A DNA stretch of 64,000 nucleotides from Shewanella waksmanii ATCC BAA-643 (GTDB lineage: Bacteria > Pseudomonadota > Gammaproteobacteria > Enterobacterales > Shewanellaceae): the NCBI RefSeq assembly GCF_000518805.1, contig NZ_JAEH01000010.1, positions 1-64,000 on the forward strand, given 5' to 3'. Below, one piece after another: positions 15,512-24,654 of the stretch (the stretch's first letter is position 1; every line of letters starts with the position of its first letter). The notes under the pieces were generated by a model that saw only the letters and a list, made by a program, of their open reading frames with translations, was not told the origin of the DNA and searched no databases. Both the position numbers and the translations under genes were made by a program.

Positions 15512-16735
15512 TTAGAGCGTGGCATGGGGACCAAAAACTTCATAATGAATGGCATCGCTCTGCACGCCCAGCGCCAATAATTGCTGCTGCACTGCGCGCA
15601 TAAAAGCAACGGGTCCACAAAGATAGAAATCACCATCATTAAGGGGTAATTGCTCGGCTATAGGAGCCAGTTGCATTAGGCCTTGGTGAACCTCAGTACC
15701 TTTGATCGAGTCACTGGTTTGCTGCTGATTAAGCCATAGGTGGCAGCGCAGCGGTAATGCTTCACTTAATTGCGCAACACGTGATTGAAATGATAACTGC
15801 GCGGCATTTTCACAGGCATGCAAATAAGTGATGCCATGTTGATGTTTATTACTGGCTAAGGTTTCTAGCATCGCCTGCATTGGGGTGATCCCCACACCGG
15901 CAGAAATGAGCACAACTGGCTTATCATTATCTTGGTAATGGAAATCACCGGCAGGCGCAAACAACTCGACACGGTCACCCACGTTTACGCTGTGATGCAG
16001 ATAATTGGACACAACACCATCCACTGCTGACTCGCCTGTTGCAGCAGCATTGGCAGACTCGCGTTTGACAGAAATACGATAGTGAGTGCCATTGGCCTTA
16101 TCAGATAGCGAGTACTGGCGGATCTCTTGATGTGGGTGACCGTCGGGAGCAACTTTAATACCGATGTATTGTCCGGGTAGGTAATCGGCGACCGCCAGAC
16201 CATCTTCTGGGCTGAGGATAAAACTCGTGACTAACTCAGATTCAATGACCTTGTCACTGATGATAAACCCCCTTGGGCCCTGCCAACCGCCGGTCTTGTG
16301 ACTGCTGGCGTGATACAAGCTGGCTTCTTTATCTATAAAGACATTGGCCAGCAGCCCATAAGCTGCGGTCCAAGCTTCTTCTACTTCAGCGGTAAACGCA
16401 TCAGGTGCCAGTTCTCTTAGTGTCTCAATTAAGTAATGGCCGACGATGGGGTAGTGTTCGGGCTGAATGTGAAAGCTCGTGTGTTTATGGGCAATGCGTT
16501 CCACTGCGCTACCTAATGCCGCAAGGTTGTCGATGTGTTTGGCATAGGCCAAAATGGCATTGAATAACGCCGCACTTTGGCCGCCAGAATGTTGGTGGCT
16601 CAAGTTAAAAATATCTTTTAGCTCAGGGTTGTGGCTAAACATACGCTGGTAAAAATGTTCAGTAATGGCAGTGCCGGCTGATTCTAGTAATGGCACGGTA
16701 CTTTTTACGGTATTGATATGTTGCGCAGATAACAT
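15512..16735 (-). CDS. hmp: Flavohemoglobin, nitric oxide dioxygenase
   Basis: Oxidises NO to nitrate in the cytoplasm using heme, FAD and NAD(P)H. The N-terminal globin domain (MLSAQHINTVKSTVPLLES; proximal-side AYAKHIDN) is followed by a ferredoxin-NADP reductase-like FAD domain (RQYSLSD) and NAD domain (LISAGVGITPMQAML, FYLCGPVAFM). I choose the ATG at 16735, giving 407 residues and the standard MLxxQ start; GGATA lies upstream. The frame is open to 16786 but the extra 17 residues do not fit the family. It lies 118 bp after nnrS on the same strand, downstream of a NorR-dependent promoter, so it is probably induced by NO. Confidence 0.95.
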   Translation of the reverse strand: MLSAQHINTVKSTVPLLESAGTAITEHFYQRMFSHNPELKDIFNLSHQHSGGQSAALFNAILAYAKHIDNLAALGSAVERIAHKHTSFHIQPEHYPIVGHYLIETLRELAPDAFTAEVEEAWTAAYGLLANVFIDKEASLYHASSHKTGGWQGPRGFIISDKVIESELVTSFILSPEDGLAVADYLPGQYIGIKVAPDGHPHQEIRQYSLSDKANGTHYRISVKRESANAAATGESAVDGVVSNYLHHSVNVGDRVELFAPAGDFHYQDNDKPVVLISAGVGITPMQAMLETLASNKHQHGITYLHACENAAQLSFQSRVAQLSEALPLRCHLWLNQQQTSDSIKGTEVHQGLMQLAPIAEQLPLNDGDFYLCGPVAFMRAVQQQLLALGVQSDAIHYEVFGPHATL

Positions 16736-16853
16736 CGATATATCCTTTTTTGTTGTCATTATCGGTAGCCAATGCTGACTACCCATATATTAGCCCAATC
16801 AGGCCAAGTTGTTGCTTCAGGTGAATAAAGTGTCGGGTTATTCAGGTTTAAGC

Positions 16854-18119
16854 TTATTTACTGGCCCTTGCCGCTGTGAGAATTGGTATGTAGTGCCAAA
16901 GAAATAGCCCAAAAGCGATAATCCAGCAGCCAGCACTGAGTTGCCAGCCAAGTATCGGTTGGCCAACGCTTGGCAATGCGACCCGCGCTACAGCGCCTAT
17001 CAGCAGCAATGCGAAGGCTGCAATCATGTTGCGGTGGACACTCAGTGCACGTCCGGTATGGCCTAACGAGACCCGTGAAATCATCGCTAAGATCATCGCA
17101 CCTATCGTGCCGACGGTGATCATGTGTAATGCATCGGCAAAACGAATACTATCGACGTGATAGCTTAGCCCTAAGCCGATTAAACCTATGGCTAAAGCAA
17201 AGTATGACGCGTGCAAAGACCACAGCAGAGGGACCTTGGCGGTTGCCAGTGGCGCCCAAAAATACTGTCTCATCAAGTGTAAGGTGCCACTGAGAATCAG
17301 CAGACTAGCGGGCGTGAAAGGTAATGGCACAAAATAACCTAGCAGAAAAACACTGGCGCCGATGACTGTACTTATAAGCAGTAACTTATCGAGCATGGGC
17401 GTTGCTGTGACCTTGGCATGTTGCGCGCCGCGACCGGTGAAAAAGGGGATAACTCTGCCCGCGACTATGCCGACTAGCAGGCCAAAGACTAAAATTGCCG
17501 AGCGAGATAAATGCAGAGCCAGCGCAGTGTTGTTAGCAAAGTCACTGAGCAAAACCCCAATATTGAGCAGCATCATCATGCTTAGCAATGGAATGAATTG
17601 ATAGTTACGCTGACTTTTAGCAGTGACTACCATCGTCGCGAGGTAGGTGATACTGATTAACCACCACAGGCTTTGCATGCCGACAGTCAGCCATTGTAGT
17701 CCGTCAGTGGCAAACCAAATCAGGCCTCTAGCTGCTAGCCAGATCAGGGTCAACGCAATCAATCTCCAGCCATGAATACTCTGCTTGCCGGTCCATGTTT
17801 GTGCGGCGGTTAATAAAAAGCCCACAGCGATAGTGGCCCCAAAACCAAATAGCATTTCATGGATATGCCAAACGACAGGCGATAAGCTGCTATTGCTAAG
17901 CATTATGTCGTTACCCGTAAGCGCTAACCACCAAGCTAGCATACTGATACAAGATAGTAGGCTGGCAGCGATAAACCATGGGCGAAAAGCCAGCTCCCAC
18001 AGCGGGTGTTTAGCAATCGTGTTGGTCAATCCAACAGTACGTTGTGGAGATATTTGGCTGAGCTGACCATCACTATTTAGGATAGTTTTGCTATTTAGCT
18101 TAATAGGTTGTTTTGCCAT
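16854..18119 (-). CDS. nnrS: NnrS family heme-copper membrane protein
   Basis: A 421-residue protein with about twelve hydrophobic helices and the family landmarks PLWELAFRPWF near the N-terminus, VWHIHEMLFGFGAT, and GRVIPFFTGRGA. NnrS proteins bind heme and copper, accompany NO-metabolism genes and protect against nitrosative stress, probably by easing iron-NO complex damage. The gene lies between a small membrane protein gene and hmp, all on the minus strand, and close to norR, which supports an NO-stress role. A soluble tail of about 35 residues precedes the first helix. Confidence 0.92.
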   Translation of the reverse strand: MAKQPIKLNSKTILNSDGQLSQISPQRTVGLTNTIAKHPLWELAFRPWFIAASLLSCISMLAWWLALTGNDIMLSNSSLSPVVWHIHEMLFGFGATIAVGFLLTAAQTWTGKQSIHGWRLIALTLIWLAARGLIWFATDGLQWLTVGMQSLWWLISITYLATMVVTAKSQRNYQFIPLLSMMMLLNIGVLLSDFANNTALALHLSRSAILVFGLLVGIVAGRVIPFFTGRGAQHAKVTATPMLDKLLLISTVIGASVFLLGYFVPLPFTPASLLILSGTLHLMRQYFWAPLATAKVPLLWSLHASYFALAIGLIGLGLSYHVDSIRFADALHMITVGTIGAMILAMISRVSLGHTGRALSVHRNMIAAFALLLIGAVARVALPSVGQPILGWQLSAGCWIIAFGLFLWHYIPILTAARASK

Positions 18120-18213
18120 AGCCTGCTTCTTGTTATTGAGTTGTCGAGTTGTGAGTTAAGGGGGTTAGTCGTTGGCTAGAGACAGCTAACGCTGCTAACT
18201 TGTCAGCGGCCAC

Positions 18214-18510
18214 TTAAAGCTGTTTGTACCCCAGTCCATCTAAGCCGATACAGCGCACCACGTAGCCGATTTTGATAAAGGTTGCGAATAGGATGAGCGC
18301 TATATGGCTGGCAACTTGGGCCACTAAAGAGAAATGAGTGGCAAAGGTGTATCCCACCAATATGCTGAGCAACATGCCGATCACGGCGATAGCCATAGTG
18401 ATGTTGCCCGCCGACTGCACACGCTGATAGAAACTGGGACCTTGAGCGATTTGGGCATGAGTCGATGGCGTCGCGAAATAATCGGGAGTTGTTAAGGTCA
18501 TGGTTTGCAT
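18214..18510 (-). CDS. Small membrane protein of unknown function in the NorR regulon
   Basis: I do not recognise this family. From the ATG at 18510 (AAGGAG nine bases upstream) it encodes 98 residues: a polar head of about 35 residues, two hydrophobic helices (about 37-57 and 63-84), and a tail VVRCIGLDGLGYKQL with one Cys. The frame is open to 18624, but that extension would run across the sigma-54 promoter, so it is rejected. It is the first gene behind the NorR-dependent promoter and 95 bp before nnrS. A membrane role in NO stress is inferred from this position alone. Confidence 0.72.
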   Translation of the reverse strand: MQTMTLTTPDYFATPSTHAQIAQGPSFYQRVQSAGNITMAIAVIGMLLSILVGYTFATHFSLVAQVASHIALILFATFIKIGYVVRCIGLDGLGYKQL

Positions 18511-18595
18511 AGTAATGCTCCTTAATAAGCCATTATCGTGACGGCAATCTTGAGGTGTCGGCGATAATTTATTTTGGGTAACTAACACTGTAATA

Positions 18596-18610
18596 GCGAT
18601 AATCGTGCCA
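18596..18610 (-). promoter_or_regulatory. Sigma-54 promoter (-24/-12)
   Basis: On the minus strand TGGCACGATTATCGC gives the -24 TGGCAC and the -12 element with exact GG-N10-GC spacing. It sits about 85 bp upstream of the chosen start of the small membrane gene and reads into that gene, nnrS and hmp. Sigma-54 needs an AAA+ activator, and NorR is encoded divergently. Confidence 0.82.
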
Positions 18611-18664
18611 ATTATAAAAATCACTAATAATCAATTAATTATGATTTTTACATTGAAAAAAAGA

Positions 18665-18719
18665 GTCTTTATGACTCACTATTTTTGCTGTCAAAAAGAC
18701 TGCTTGGTATCTTTTTGAC
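18665..18719. promoter_or_regulatory. Three NorR enhancer sites
   Basis: NorR binds GT-N7-AC. GTCTTTATGAC (18665-18675) and GTCAAAAAGAC (18690-18700) match fully; ATCTTTTTGAC (18709-18719) matches except for the first base. Three sites upstream of a sigma-54 promoter is the arrangement known for E. coli norV. They lie roughly 80-135 bp upstream of the expected transcription start. Confidence 0.8.
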
Positions 18720-18792
18720 TGTGGTGTTAGACTGATATCGCGCCGATTACTTGGCATCGTGCCAAATTAAGCTGTTGAACTAGGATGACAAC

Positions 18793-20364
18793 ATGAGCGA
18801 AATCTCCTCTGCTGCGCTAATTGCCTTAGCGTTAGATTTGACCCAAAGCTTGGCGGATAAAGACAGGTTTGATCGCTTGCTGAGTACGGTGCGCCATGCG
18901 GTGGATTGTGATGCGGTGGTATTGCTACATGTACAAGGTGAGCAGCTAAAACCTTTGGCACTGCAAGGGCTTGCCAAAGAAACCTTAGGGCGACGATTTG
19001 AGATTGGTGCCCACCCGCGTTTTTTACAGATATGTCAGTCAACGGAGCCGGTACGCTTTGCTGCAGACTGTGGCTTACCTGATCCCTACGATGGCCTGTT
19101 ATTGGTTCACGATGGCGATCTGCCTGTGCATGCTTGTATGGGGCTGCCACTGCTGGCCAATGATCAGCTAATCGGGGTGCTGACATTAGACAGCATGGTG
19201 CCCAATGTGTTTGATGATATTCCCAAACGCAGCTTGGATATTATCGCAGCTATGTCCGCTGCCACCTTAAATACTGCCATGATGCTGCAGGAGCTAGAAA
19301 GTCATTCGCAGCATAGTCAGCAAGTGGTCGCTGAGTTAACCCATGAAGCCTTGGTGAAAGATGGCGGCGAGCTTATCGGTGACAGCGAGGTCATGCTCAA
19401 GCTTAAAAATGAAATTGACATGGTGGCAGGCTCTGACTATTCGATACTGATTGAAGGCGATACCGGTGTCGGCAAGGAGCTGGTGGCCAGAACCATTCAC
19501 ACTCGCTCTTCTCGCCGTGATGCCCCTTTAGTTTATGTTAACTGCGCCGCATTGCCGGAAACCCTGATTGAAAGTGAGTTGTTTGGTCACGTAAAAGGTG
19601 CTTTTACCGGAGCAGATCGTGACCGTGTGGGTAAGTTCAGCCTCGCCAGTGGCGGCACTATTTTTCTTGATGAGATTGGTGAGCTACCGCTTGCGGTACA
19701 GAGCAAACTGTTACGTGCCCTGCAAAATCAAGAGATCCAAGTGGTTGGCAAAGACAGTATTGAGCACGTCGACGTGCGCATTGTAGCAGCGACCAATCGT
19801 CAACTTGCCGTTGAAGTTGAACAGGGGCGTTTTCGTGCTGATCTATACCACCGCCTCAGTGTTTATCCGTTGCAAGTGCCAGCACTGCGCGAGCGTGGCG
19901 GCGATATCAGCTTGCTGGCAGGGTATTTTATTGAGCTTACTCGGCGTAAGTTAGGAATGGGGCAGTTGGCGATAACCGCAGATGCTTTAGCCTTATTGTC
20001 GGCGTATGACTGGCCCGGCAATGTGCGTGAACTTGAGCATGTAATTAGCCGTGCAGCGCTGCGTGCCCGTGGTGATAGTCGCACCGATATTGTGCGTATC
20101 GGTTTAACTCACCTAGCGTTGACCATGCCGCAGCAATCCGATACGCAGCCCATAGCAGCCAGCGCAGCAGTAGCTGTTGATACTCAGCTTAATCTCAAGC
20201 AGCAAACGGAAGCCTTTCAGCGACAATTGATTATGCAAAAACTGGCTGATCATCAAGGAAATTGGTCTGCAGCAGCTAAATCGCTGAATGTGGATCGTGC
20301 TAATTTAAACCGTTTAGCCAAACGCTTAGGCATACAAGTGAGCAAACGGGTAGAGCTAAACTGA
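18793..20364 (+). CDS. norR: NO-responsive sigma-54 activator NorR
   Basis: A 523-residue enhancer-binding protein with three domains. The N-terminal GAF (about 1-175) holds the NO-sensing iron site: [15 protein letters not shown] and LTLDSM match the Asp, His, Cys and Asp positions of E. coli NorR. The AAA+ domain (about 195-420) has the Walker A GDTGVGKE, the sigma-54 contact loop GAFTGA, and Walker B FLDEIGE. The C-terminal Fis-type helix-turn-helix is near 490-515. NO binding to iron should release the ATPase and activate the divergent promoter at 18596-18610. AGGA precedes the ATG by seven bases. It likely also autoregulates through the shared sites. Confidence 0.95.
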   Translation: MSEISSAALIALALDLTQSLADKDRFDRLLSTVRHAVDCDAVVLLHVQGEQLKPLALQGLAKETLGRRFEIGAHPRFLQICQSTEPVRFAADCGLPDPYDGLLLVHDGDLPVHACMGLPLLANDQLIGVLTLDSMVPNVFDDIPKRSLDIIAAMSAATLNTAMMLQELESHSQHSQQVVAELTHEALVKDGGELIGDSEVMLKLKNEIDMVAGSDYSILIEGDTGVGKELVARTIHTRSSRRDAPLVYVNCAALPETLIESELFGHVKGAFTGADRDRVGKFSLASGGTIFLDEIGELPLAVQSKLLRALQNQEIQVVGKDSIEHVDVRIVAATNRQLAVEVEQGRFRADLYHRLSVYPLQVPALRERGGDISLLAGYFIELTRRKLGMGQLAITADALALLSAYDWPGNVRELEHVISRAALRARGDSRTDIVRIGLTHLALTMPQQSDTQPIAASAAVAVDTQLNLKQQTEAFQRQLIMQKLADHQGNWSAAAKSLNVDRANLNRLAKRLGIQVSKRVELN

Positions 20365-20468
20365 GTATTGCTTTAGCAACAATTTATATTCAATTGGGCG
20401 AAATCGCTGCGACTTTGCTATAATCCGTGCCCCAAATATGTCGGTTAATCGAGTTTGAGACTAAGTTT

Positions 20469-22385
20469 ATGAGCAGTGTTGGCATCTTTAGACCTAATGA
20501 ACAGCCCCCGAAAGAGCCGGTTGCGGTGCAATCGAATCGATTGGAGCTGCTGGCACCGGCGAAAAACGCCGATTACGGCATTGAGGCGATCAAACATGGT
20601 GCGGATGCCGTATACATAGGCGGTCCTGTGTTTGGTGCTCGTGCGACAGCGGGTAACAGCGTTGAAGATATCGCCCGCTTATGTGAATTTGCTCATCGTT
20701 ACCATGCGCAAGTGTTTGTCGCGATAAACACGATTTTGATGGATGAAGAATTACCGCAGGCGCAACAACTTATCTGGGGTGTTTATAACGCCGGTGCCGA
20801 TGCGCTGATTGTGCAAGACATGGGCATATTGCAACTGGATATTCCGCCAATAGCACTGCATGCCAGCACGCAGATGGATAACCGTAGCCCAGAAAAAGTT
20901 GCCTTTTTAGAGCAAGTCGGCTTCTCTCAAGTGGTACTCGCCCGTGAACTAGGATTAACCCAAATCCGTGAAGTGGCTAAAAACACTAACATGCAGATTG
21001 AGTTTTTCATTCACGGAGCCTTGTGTGTGGCCTATAGCGGCCTGTGTAATTTGAGCCATGCTTTTAGTAATCGCAGCGCTAACCGTGGTGAATGTTCGCA
21101 AATGTGCCGTTTGCCAGGTGAGCTTAAAACCCGTCAAGGCGAAGTGTTAGCAGAAAACGAGCATCTGTTATCGCTAAAAGATAATAACCAGACTGACAAC
21201 CTTGAGGCTTTGATTGATGCTGGCGTGCGTTCTTTTAAAATTGAAGGCCGCTTGAAAGACTTAAGTTACGTGAAAAACGTCACCGCCCACTATCGTCAAG
21301 CACTCGACAAGATCATTGCTAAGCGTCCAGAGCTTAGCGCCTCATCCCATGGTCGCTGCGAGCATACATTTACCCCAGATCCAGAGAAAACCTTCAACCG
21401 TGGCCGAACTGACTACTTTGTCAATGAGCGTAGCCAAGGCGTGAGTGACTTCCGTTCGCCTAAATACATAGGTGAAGAGGTCGGTAAAGTTATTTAGTTA
21501 GGCAAAGACTTTATTGAAGTCAGCTCAACTGAGGTGTTTAACAATGGCGATGGCTTAGCCTATTTTCCGCCTAATTACACTCAAGCAAAGCAATCTGATG
21601 ATAAGTTGCAGGGGTTACGAGTTAACCGTGCTGATGGGCTCAAGCTCTATGTCACAACCATGCCTAAAGACTTAAAAGTGGGCGCGACGCTTTATCGAAA
21701 TCACAACCAAGCATTTGAGATGGTGTTGGCAAAAGAGTCATCTAAGCGAATTATCCAAGCGGACTTGTGCTTAACCGATAGCGAAGACGGGGTCAGTTTG
21801 ACCATTACCGATCAATACGGTCATCAGGGGACGGCGGCCATTGTGGTTGAAAAGCAATTGGCCAGTGATATTGAAAAAACCACTAAGAATATCCGCAAGC
21901 AATTAAGTAAATTAGGCAGCACCGACTTTAGCGCCCGTGAAGTGCAAATTAATACTGAGCAGATGTGGTTTATGCCGGCCTCGCTGCTTAATGGTTTACG
22001 TCGTGAAGCTGTGAGCGCACTGGAAGCCGCTAGAGTGAATGACTATCTGCGTCCCACAGCCTGGAAACACAATCAAGATGCGGTGTATCCAGTGAAGCAT
22101 TTAAGCTTTATGGGTAATGTGGCTAATGAACAAGCCAAAGCGTTTTATACTCAGCATGGTGTGATTGAGATAGAAGACACCTATGAGAAAAACGGTATTA
22201 CCGAAGATGCGCCCTTAATGGTCACTAAGCACTGCTTACGATTTAATTTTAATCTTTGTCCAAAAGAGGTACCGGGAATTAAAGCCGACCCTATGGTGCT
22301 AGAGATTGGTAAAGATGTGCTTAAACTAGTATTTGATTGCCCTAAGTGTGAAATGATGGTTGTTGGTGCCAATAGACAGGTATAA
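20469..22385 (+). pseudogene. rlhA: rlhA (ydcP): 23S rRNA C2501 hydroxylase, interrupted by an in-frame TAG
   Basis: RlhA, a U32-family protein with an Fe-S site, forms 5-hydroxycytidine at 23S C2501. The two halves (to 21494 and from 21498) are in one frame and together match E. coli YdcP (653 residues) throughout: RLELLAPAKNADYGIEAIKH, HGALCVAYSGLC..GECSQMC with four Cys, GVRSFKIEGRLKDLSYVKN, and the late KHCLRFNFNLCPKE and FDCPKCEM. The only break is TAG at 21495-21497, where the homologue reads VGEVLKVAKD and this one VGKVI-stop-LGKD, so a Lys AAG to TAG change is the simplest cause. Start taken at ATG 20469. It may be a recent nonsense mutation, a sequencing error or a read-through gene. 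Confidence 0.88.
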
Positions 22386-22425
22386 GCTAGCTGGGTCAAT
22401 ACACTAAAGGATTAAGGAATCGATC

Positions 22426-22803
22426 ATGGGACTACTCGACTCGCTGATGGGCAATGCCTCCGAAGTAAACTTAGAGGAGTTAGCCGCAGAGTTAGCACCT
22501 ATTATGGCTGACGGTGAGAGTTTATCACTGGCTTATAAAGTCATTAGGGACATGTTTGTGTTTACCAACAAACGACTTATCCTGATAGATAAGCAAGGCG
22601 TGACGGGTAAAAAAGTCAGTTATCATTCAGTGCCATACAAGTCGATCACCCACTTTGAAGTGGAAACCGCGGGTACCTTCGATATGGACTCGGAGCTAAA
22701 AATCTGGATATCTGGACAAAAAGATCCTTTAGTCAAAGAGTTGAAGAAAGGCACTGATGTGGTGGGTATTCAAAAAACCATTGCCAACTATTCACTGAAG
22801 TAA
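22426..22803 (+). CDS. Bacterial PH-domain protein
   Basis: A 125-residue soluble protein matching the bacterial pleckstrin-homology family (bPH_1): an N-terminal amphipathic stretch MGLLDSLMGNAS, then the strand series IRDMFVFTNKRLILIDKQGVTGKK in two parts, VPYKSITHFEVE, and a final helix VVGIQKTIANYSLK. Homologues are widespread and their role is unclear, perhaps linked to stress or envelope functions. It follows rlhA by 40 bp on the same strand and has its own terminator, so it may be read from the rlhA promoter or alone. Confidence 0.8.
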   Translation: MGLLDSLMGNASEVNLEELAAELAPIMADGESLSLAYKVIRDMFVFTNKRLILIDKQGVTGKKVSYHSVPYKSITHFEVETAGTFDMDSELKIWISGQKDPLVKELKKGTDVVGIQKTIANYSLK

Positions 22804-22806
22804 TTT

Positions 22807-22843
22807 AAACAGCCCGAGTATCAGCTCGGGCTGTTTGCTTTTG
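22807..22843 (+). terminator. Terminator after the PH-domain gene
   Basis: AAACAGCCCGAG and CTCGGGCTGTTT pair over 12 bp around a 6-base loop, followed by a modest T-rich tail (TGTTTGCTTTT). Confidence 0.8.
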
Positions 22844-22950
22844 ATAGCTTGAGTTATCGTTGCCTGAGCGTTGATGCACGTTACCAAGGTGACGTTGAAG
22901 GATATTGATTAAACCTCGCGACGGTTAAGCGATAGCGTATCGTTTAAGTT

Positions 22951-23215
22951 ATACCAATCAGTATAAGAATTTGATCTACTCAGCGCGCTTTGGGCAAACT
23001 AATTCAAGGCGAATGATTGAAACAATGGTTGTTCCCTTGTGAAATTATTCAACGCAGAAGCAGGCAGCCTAAAACGCGCCACAATGGCGAGTTATAGCGA
23101 TTCTGAAGCTGTGTTAACGAGCTTAACCGTAGAACAACTATGCTCTTCACTCGTTGCCTTACCTCAGAACCGCTAAATTCTCGCTGAGTGACTAAATGTT
23201 TATACTGATTGGTAT
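22951..23215 (+). mobile_element. MITE-like element, copy 2 (265 bp)
   Basis: Same length, orientation and terminal repeats (22951-22966 and 23200-23215) as the element at 2562-2826, about 94% identical with no gaps. Like copy 1 it sits after a terminator and ends 32 bp before a plus-strand start codon. No transposase is encoded. Confidence 0.88.
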
Positions 23216-23247
23216 TAGTTCATGTTCGCTAAGATTAAGGAGGTAGC

Positions 23248-23826
23248 TTGCGCATTGTCATTGCCACGGATATTTTTGGCAAAACTCCAGAGTTCAGTCG
23301 TTGTCTTGAATCATTTCCCTTTGCTTATCATCTTGTCGACCCCTATCAGGGCAAGTATCAGTCTTTTGCGGATGAGCATAGTGCCTATCAATATTTTATC
23401 AACAATGTCGGTATCAATGCTTATGCTGGCCATTTAGCGCAGGTTATTCAAGCTGATGAAAGCCCCACGGTGGTCATAGGTTTTAGTGTCGGTGCTGCCG
23501 CACTGTGGCAAGTCTCAGCCATGAGCGCTATCAAACACGTTGTGGCGGGGTTTGGTTACTATGGTTCGCAAATTCGTCATCAAATTGAACTACAACCACA
23601 GTTTGAACTGCAGTTGGTGTTTCCGCGAACAGAACCCAGTTTTGATGTCGGTGAACTTGTCACGCAGTTGGCTACTACGGCTAAGGTCAATGCTGTGCAA
23701 TGTCAGTATCTGCATGGCTTTATCAATCCGTTGTCCGTCAATTTTCATCCTAGAGGCTGCGCCGATGCACTTCAATATTTAACCAAGCAGGTAGGCCGTT
23801 TAAGCGACTCAATGACTCGCATGTGA
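23248..23826 (+). CDS. Alpha/beta hydrolase, dienelactone-hydrolase-like
   Basis: A 192-residue protein of the small alpha/beta hydrolase type. IVIATDIFGKTPEF at the start resembles dienelactone hydrolases, GFSVGAAALW holds the nucleophile in a GxSxG elbow, and the late His is probably in YLHGFINP or NFHPRGC. The natural substrate is unknown. The start is TTG at 23248, supported by a perfect AAGGAGG five bases before it; there is no ATG near. It directly follows MITE copy 2, which may supply part of its 5' leader. No operon partner is evident; elbB follows after 97 bp. Confidence 0.72.
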   Translation: MRIVIATDIFGKTPEFSRCLESFPFAYHLVDPYQGKYQSFADEHSAYQYFINNVGINAYAGHLAQVIQADESPTVVIGFSVGAAALWQVSAMSAIKHVVAGFGYYGSQIRHQIELQPQFELQLVFPRTEPSFDVGELVTQLATTAKVNAVQCQYLHGFINPLSVNFHPRGCADALQYLTKQVGRLSDSMTRM

Positions 23827-23922
23827 CCGTTCGCACTAGAGCGCTGTAGTAATAATGATTATGATGCTAGCAACAGGGCAAACCGTGTTAAGCATATCGA
23901 CTCGAATTGAAGGTGAATTAAG

Positions 23923-24573
23923 ATGAAAAAAGTGGCTGTTATTTTATCTGGTTGTGGCGTATTTGATGGTGCAGAGATCACTGAATCGGTACTAACCTTG
24001 CTGCATATTGCTAAAGCTGGCGCAAGCTATCAGTGCTTCGCGCCCGACATTGAGCAAATGCACACATTGAACCATCTAACCGGTGAAGAGATGAGCCCCA
24101 ATCGCAATGTGTTAGTCGAATCAGCGCGTATAGCGCGAGGCGACATTAAGGCGTTGGGTGAACTTAACTGTAATGAATTTGATGCGTTGATTTTACCCGG
24201 TGGCTTTGGTGCCGCTAAAAATTTGTCAGATTTTGCGGTCAATGGCGCCCAAGCCAGTGTGCAAGCCGAGGTATTAGCCTCTTGCCAAGCTTTTGCTGAG
24301 GCGAAAAAGCCTGCTGGCTATATGTGCATTGCTCCGGCGATGCTGCCTTTGGTTTATGGTAAGGGAGTGAAAGCAACCATAGGCAATGACGCCGAAACCG
24401 CCGCCGCGATTGATATGATAGGTGGCGATCACCAAGACTGCCCTGTGGATGAGATTGTGATTGACCAAAACCACCGGGTGGTCAGCACACCGGCCTATAT
24501 GTTGGCGAGTTCAATTGTTGAAGCCGATGCCGGTATCAGTAAGTTAGTTAATCAAGTACTCGCGATGACCTAA
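23923..24573 (+). CDS. elbB: ElbB, DJ-1/PfpI-family glyoxalase III-like protein
   Basis: A 216-residue protein matching E. coli ElbB (217) over its full length: KKVAVILSGCGVFDGAEI, DIEQMHTLNHLTGEEM, ALILPGGFGAAKNLS and GYMCIAPAMLP, the last holding the nucleophilic-elbow Cys of the DJ-1 superfamily. It was named for a link to isoprenoid synthesis and has glyoxalase III activity in vitro; its physiological role is unsettled. A strong terminator follows, so it is the last gene of its unit. Confidence 0.93.
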   Translation: MKKVAVILSGCGVFDGAEITESVLTLLHIAKAGASYQCFAPDIEQMHTLNHLTGEEMSPNRNVLVESARIARGDIKALGELNCNEFDALILPGGFGAAKNLSDFAVNGAQASVQAEVLASCQAFAEAKKPAGYMCIAPAMLPLVYGKGVKATIGNDAETAAAIDMIGGDHQDCPVDEIVIDQNHRVVSTPAYMLASSIVEADAGISKLVNQVLAMT

Positions 24574-24595
24574 TCCATCAAACTAGCTCGACCAC

Positions 24596-24627
24596 AAAAC
24601 CGCCACATATTTGTGGCGGTTTTTTTG
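24596..24627 (+). terminator. Terminator after elbB
   Basis: AAAACCGCCACA and TGTGGCGGTTTT pair over 12 bp with a 4-base loop and continue into TTTTTTT; it probably also serves the convergent minus-strand gene. Confidence 0.92.
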
Positions 24628-24654
24628 TATTTGATTGCCATTACCTCAGGCTAT

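Noticed and set aside
18510-18624. N-terminal extension of the small NO-operon protein
   Set aside because: It would place the sigma-54 promoter inside the coding region; the ATG at 18510 has a strong ribosome site.
20370-20385. TTGC-TTTA-GCAA hairpin after norR as terminator
   Set aside because: Four-bp stem only.
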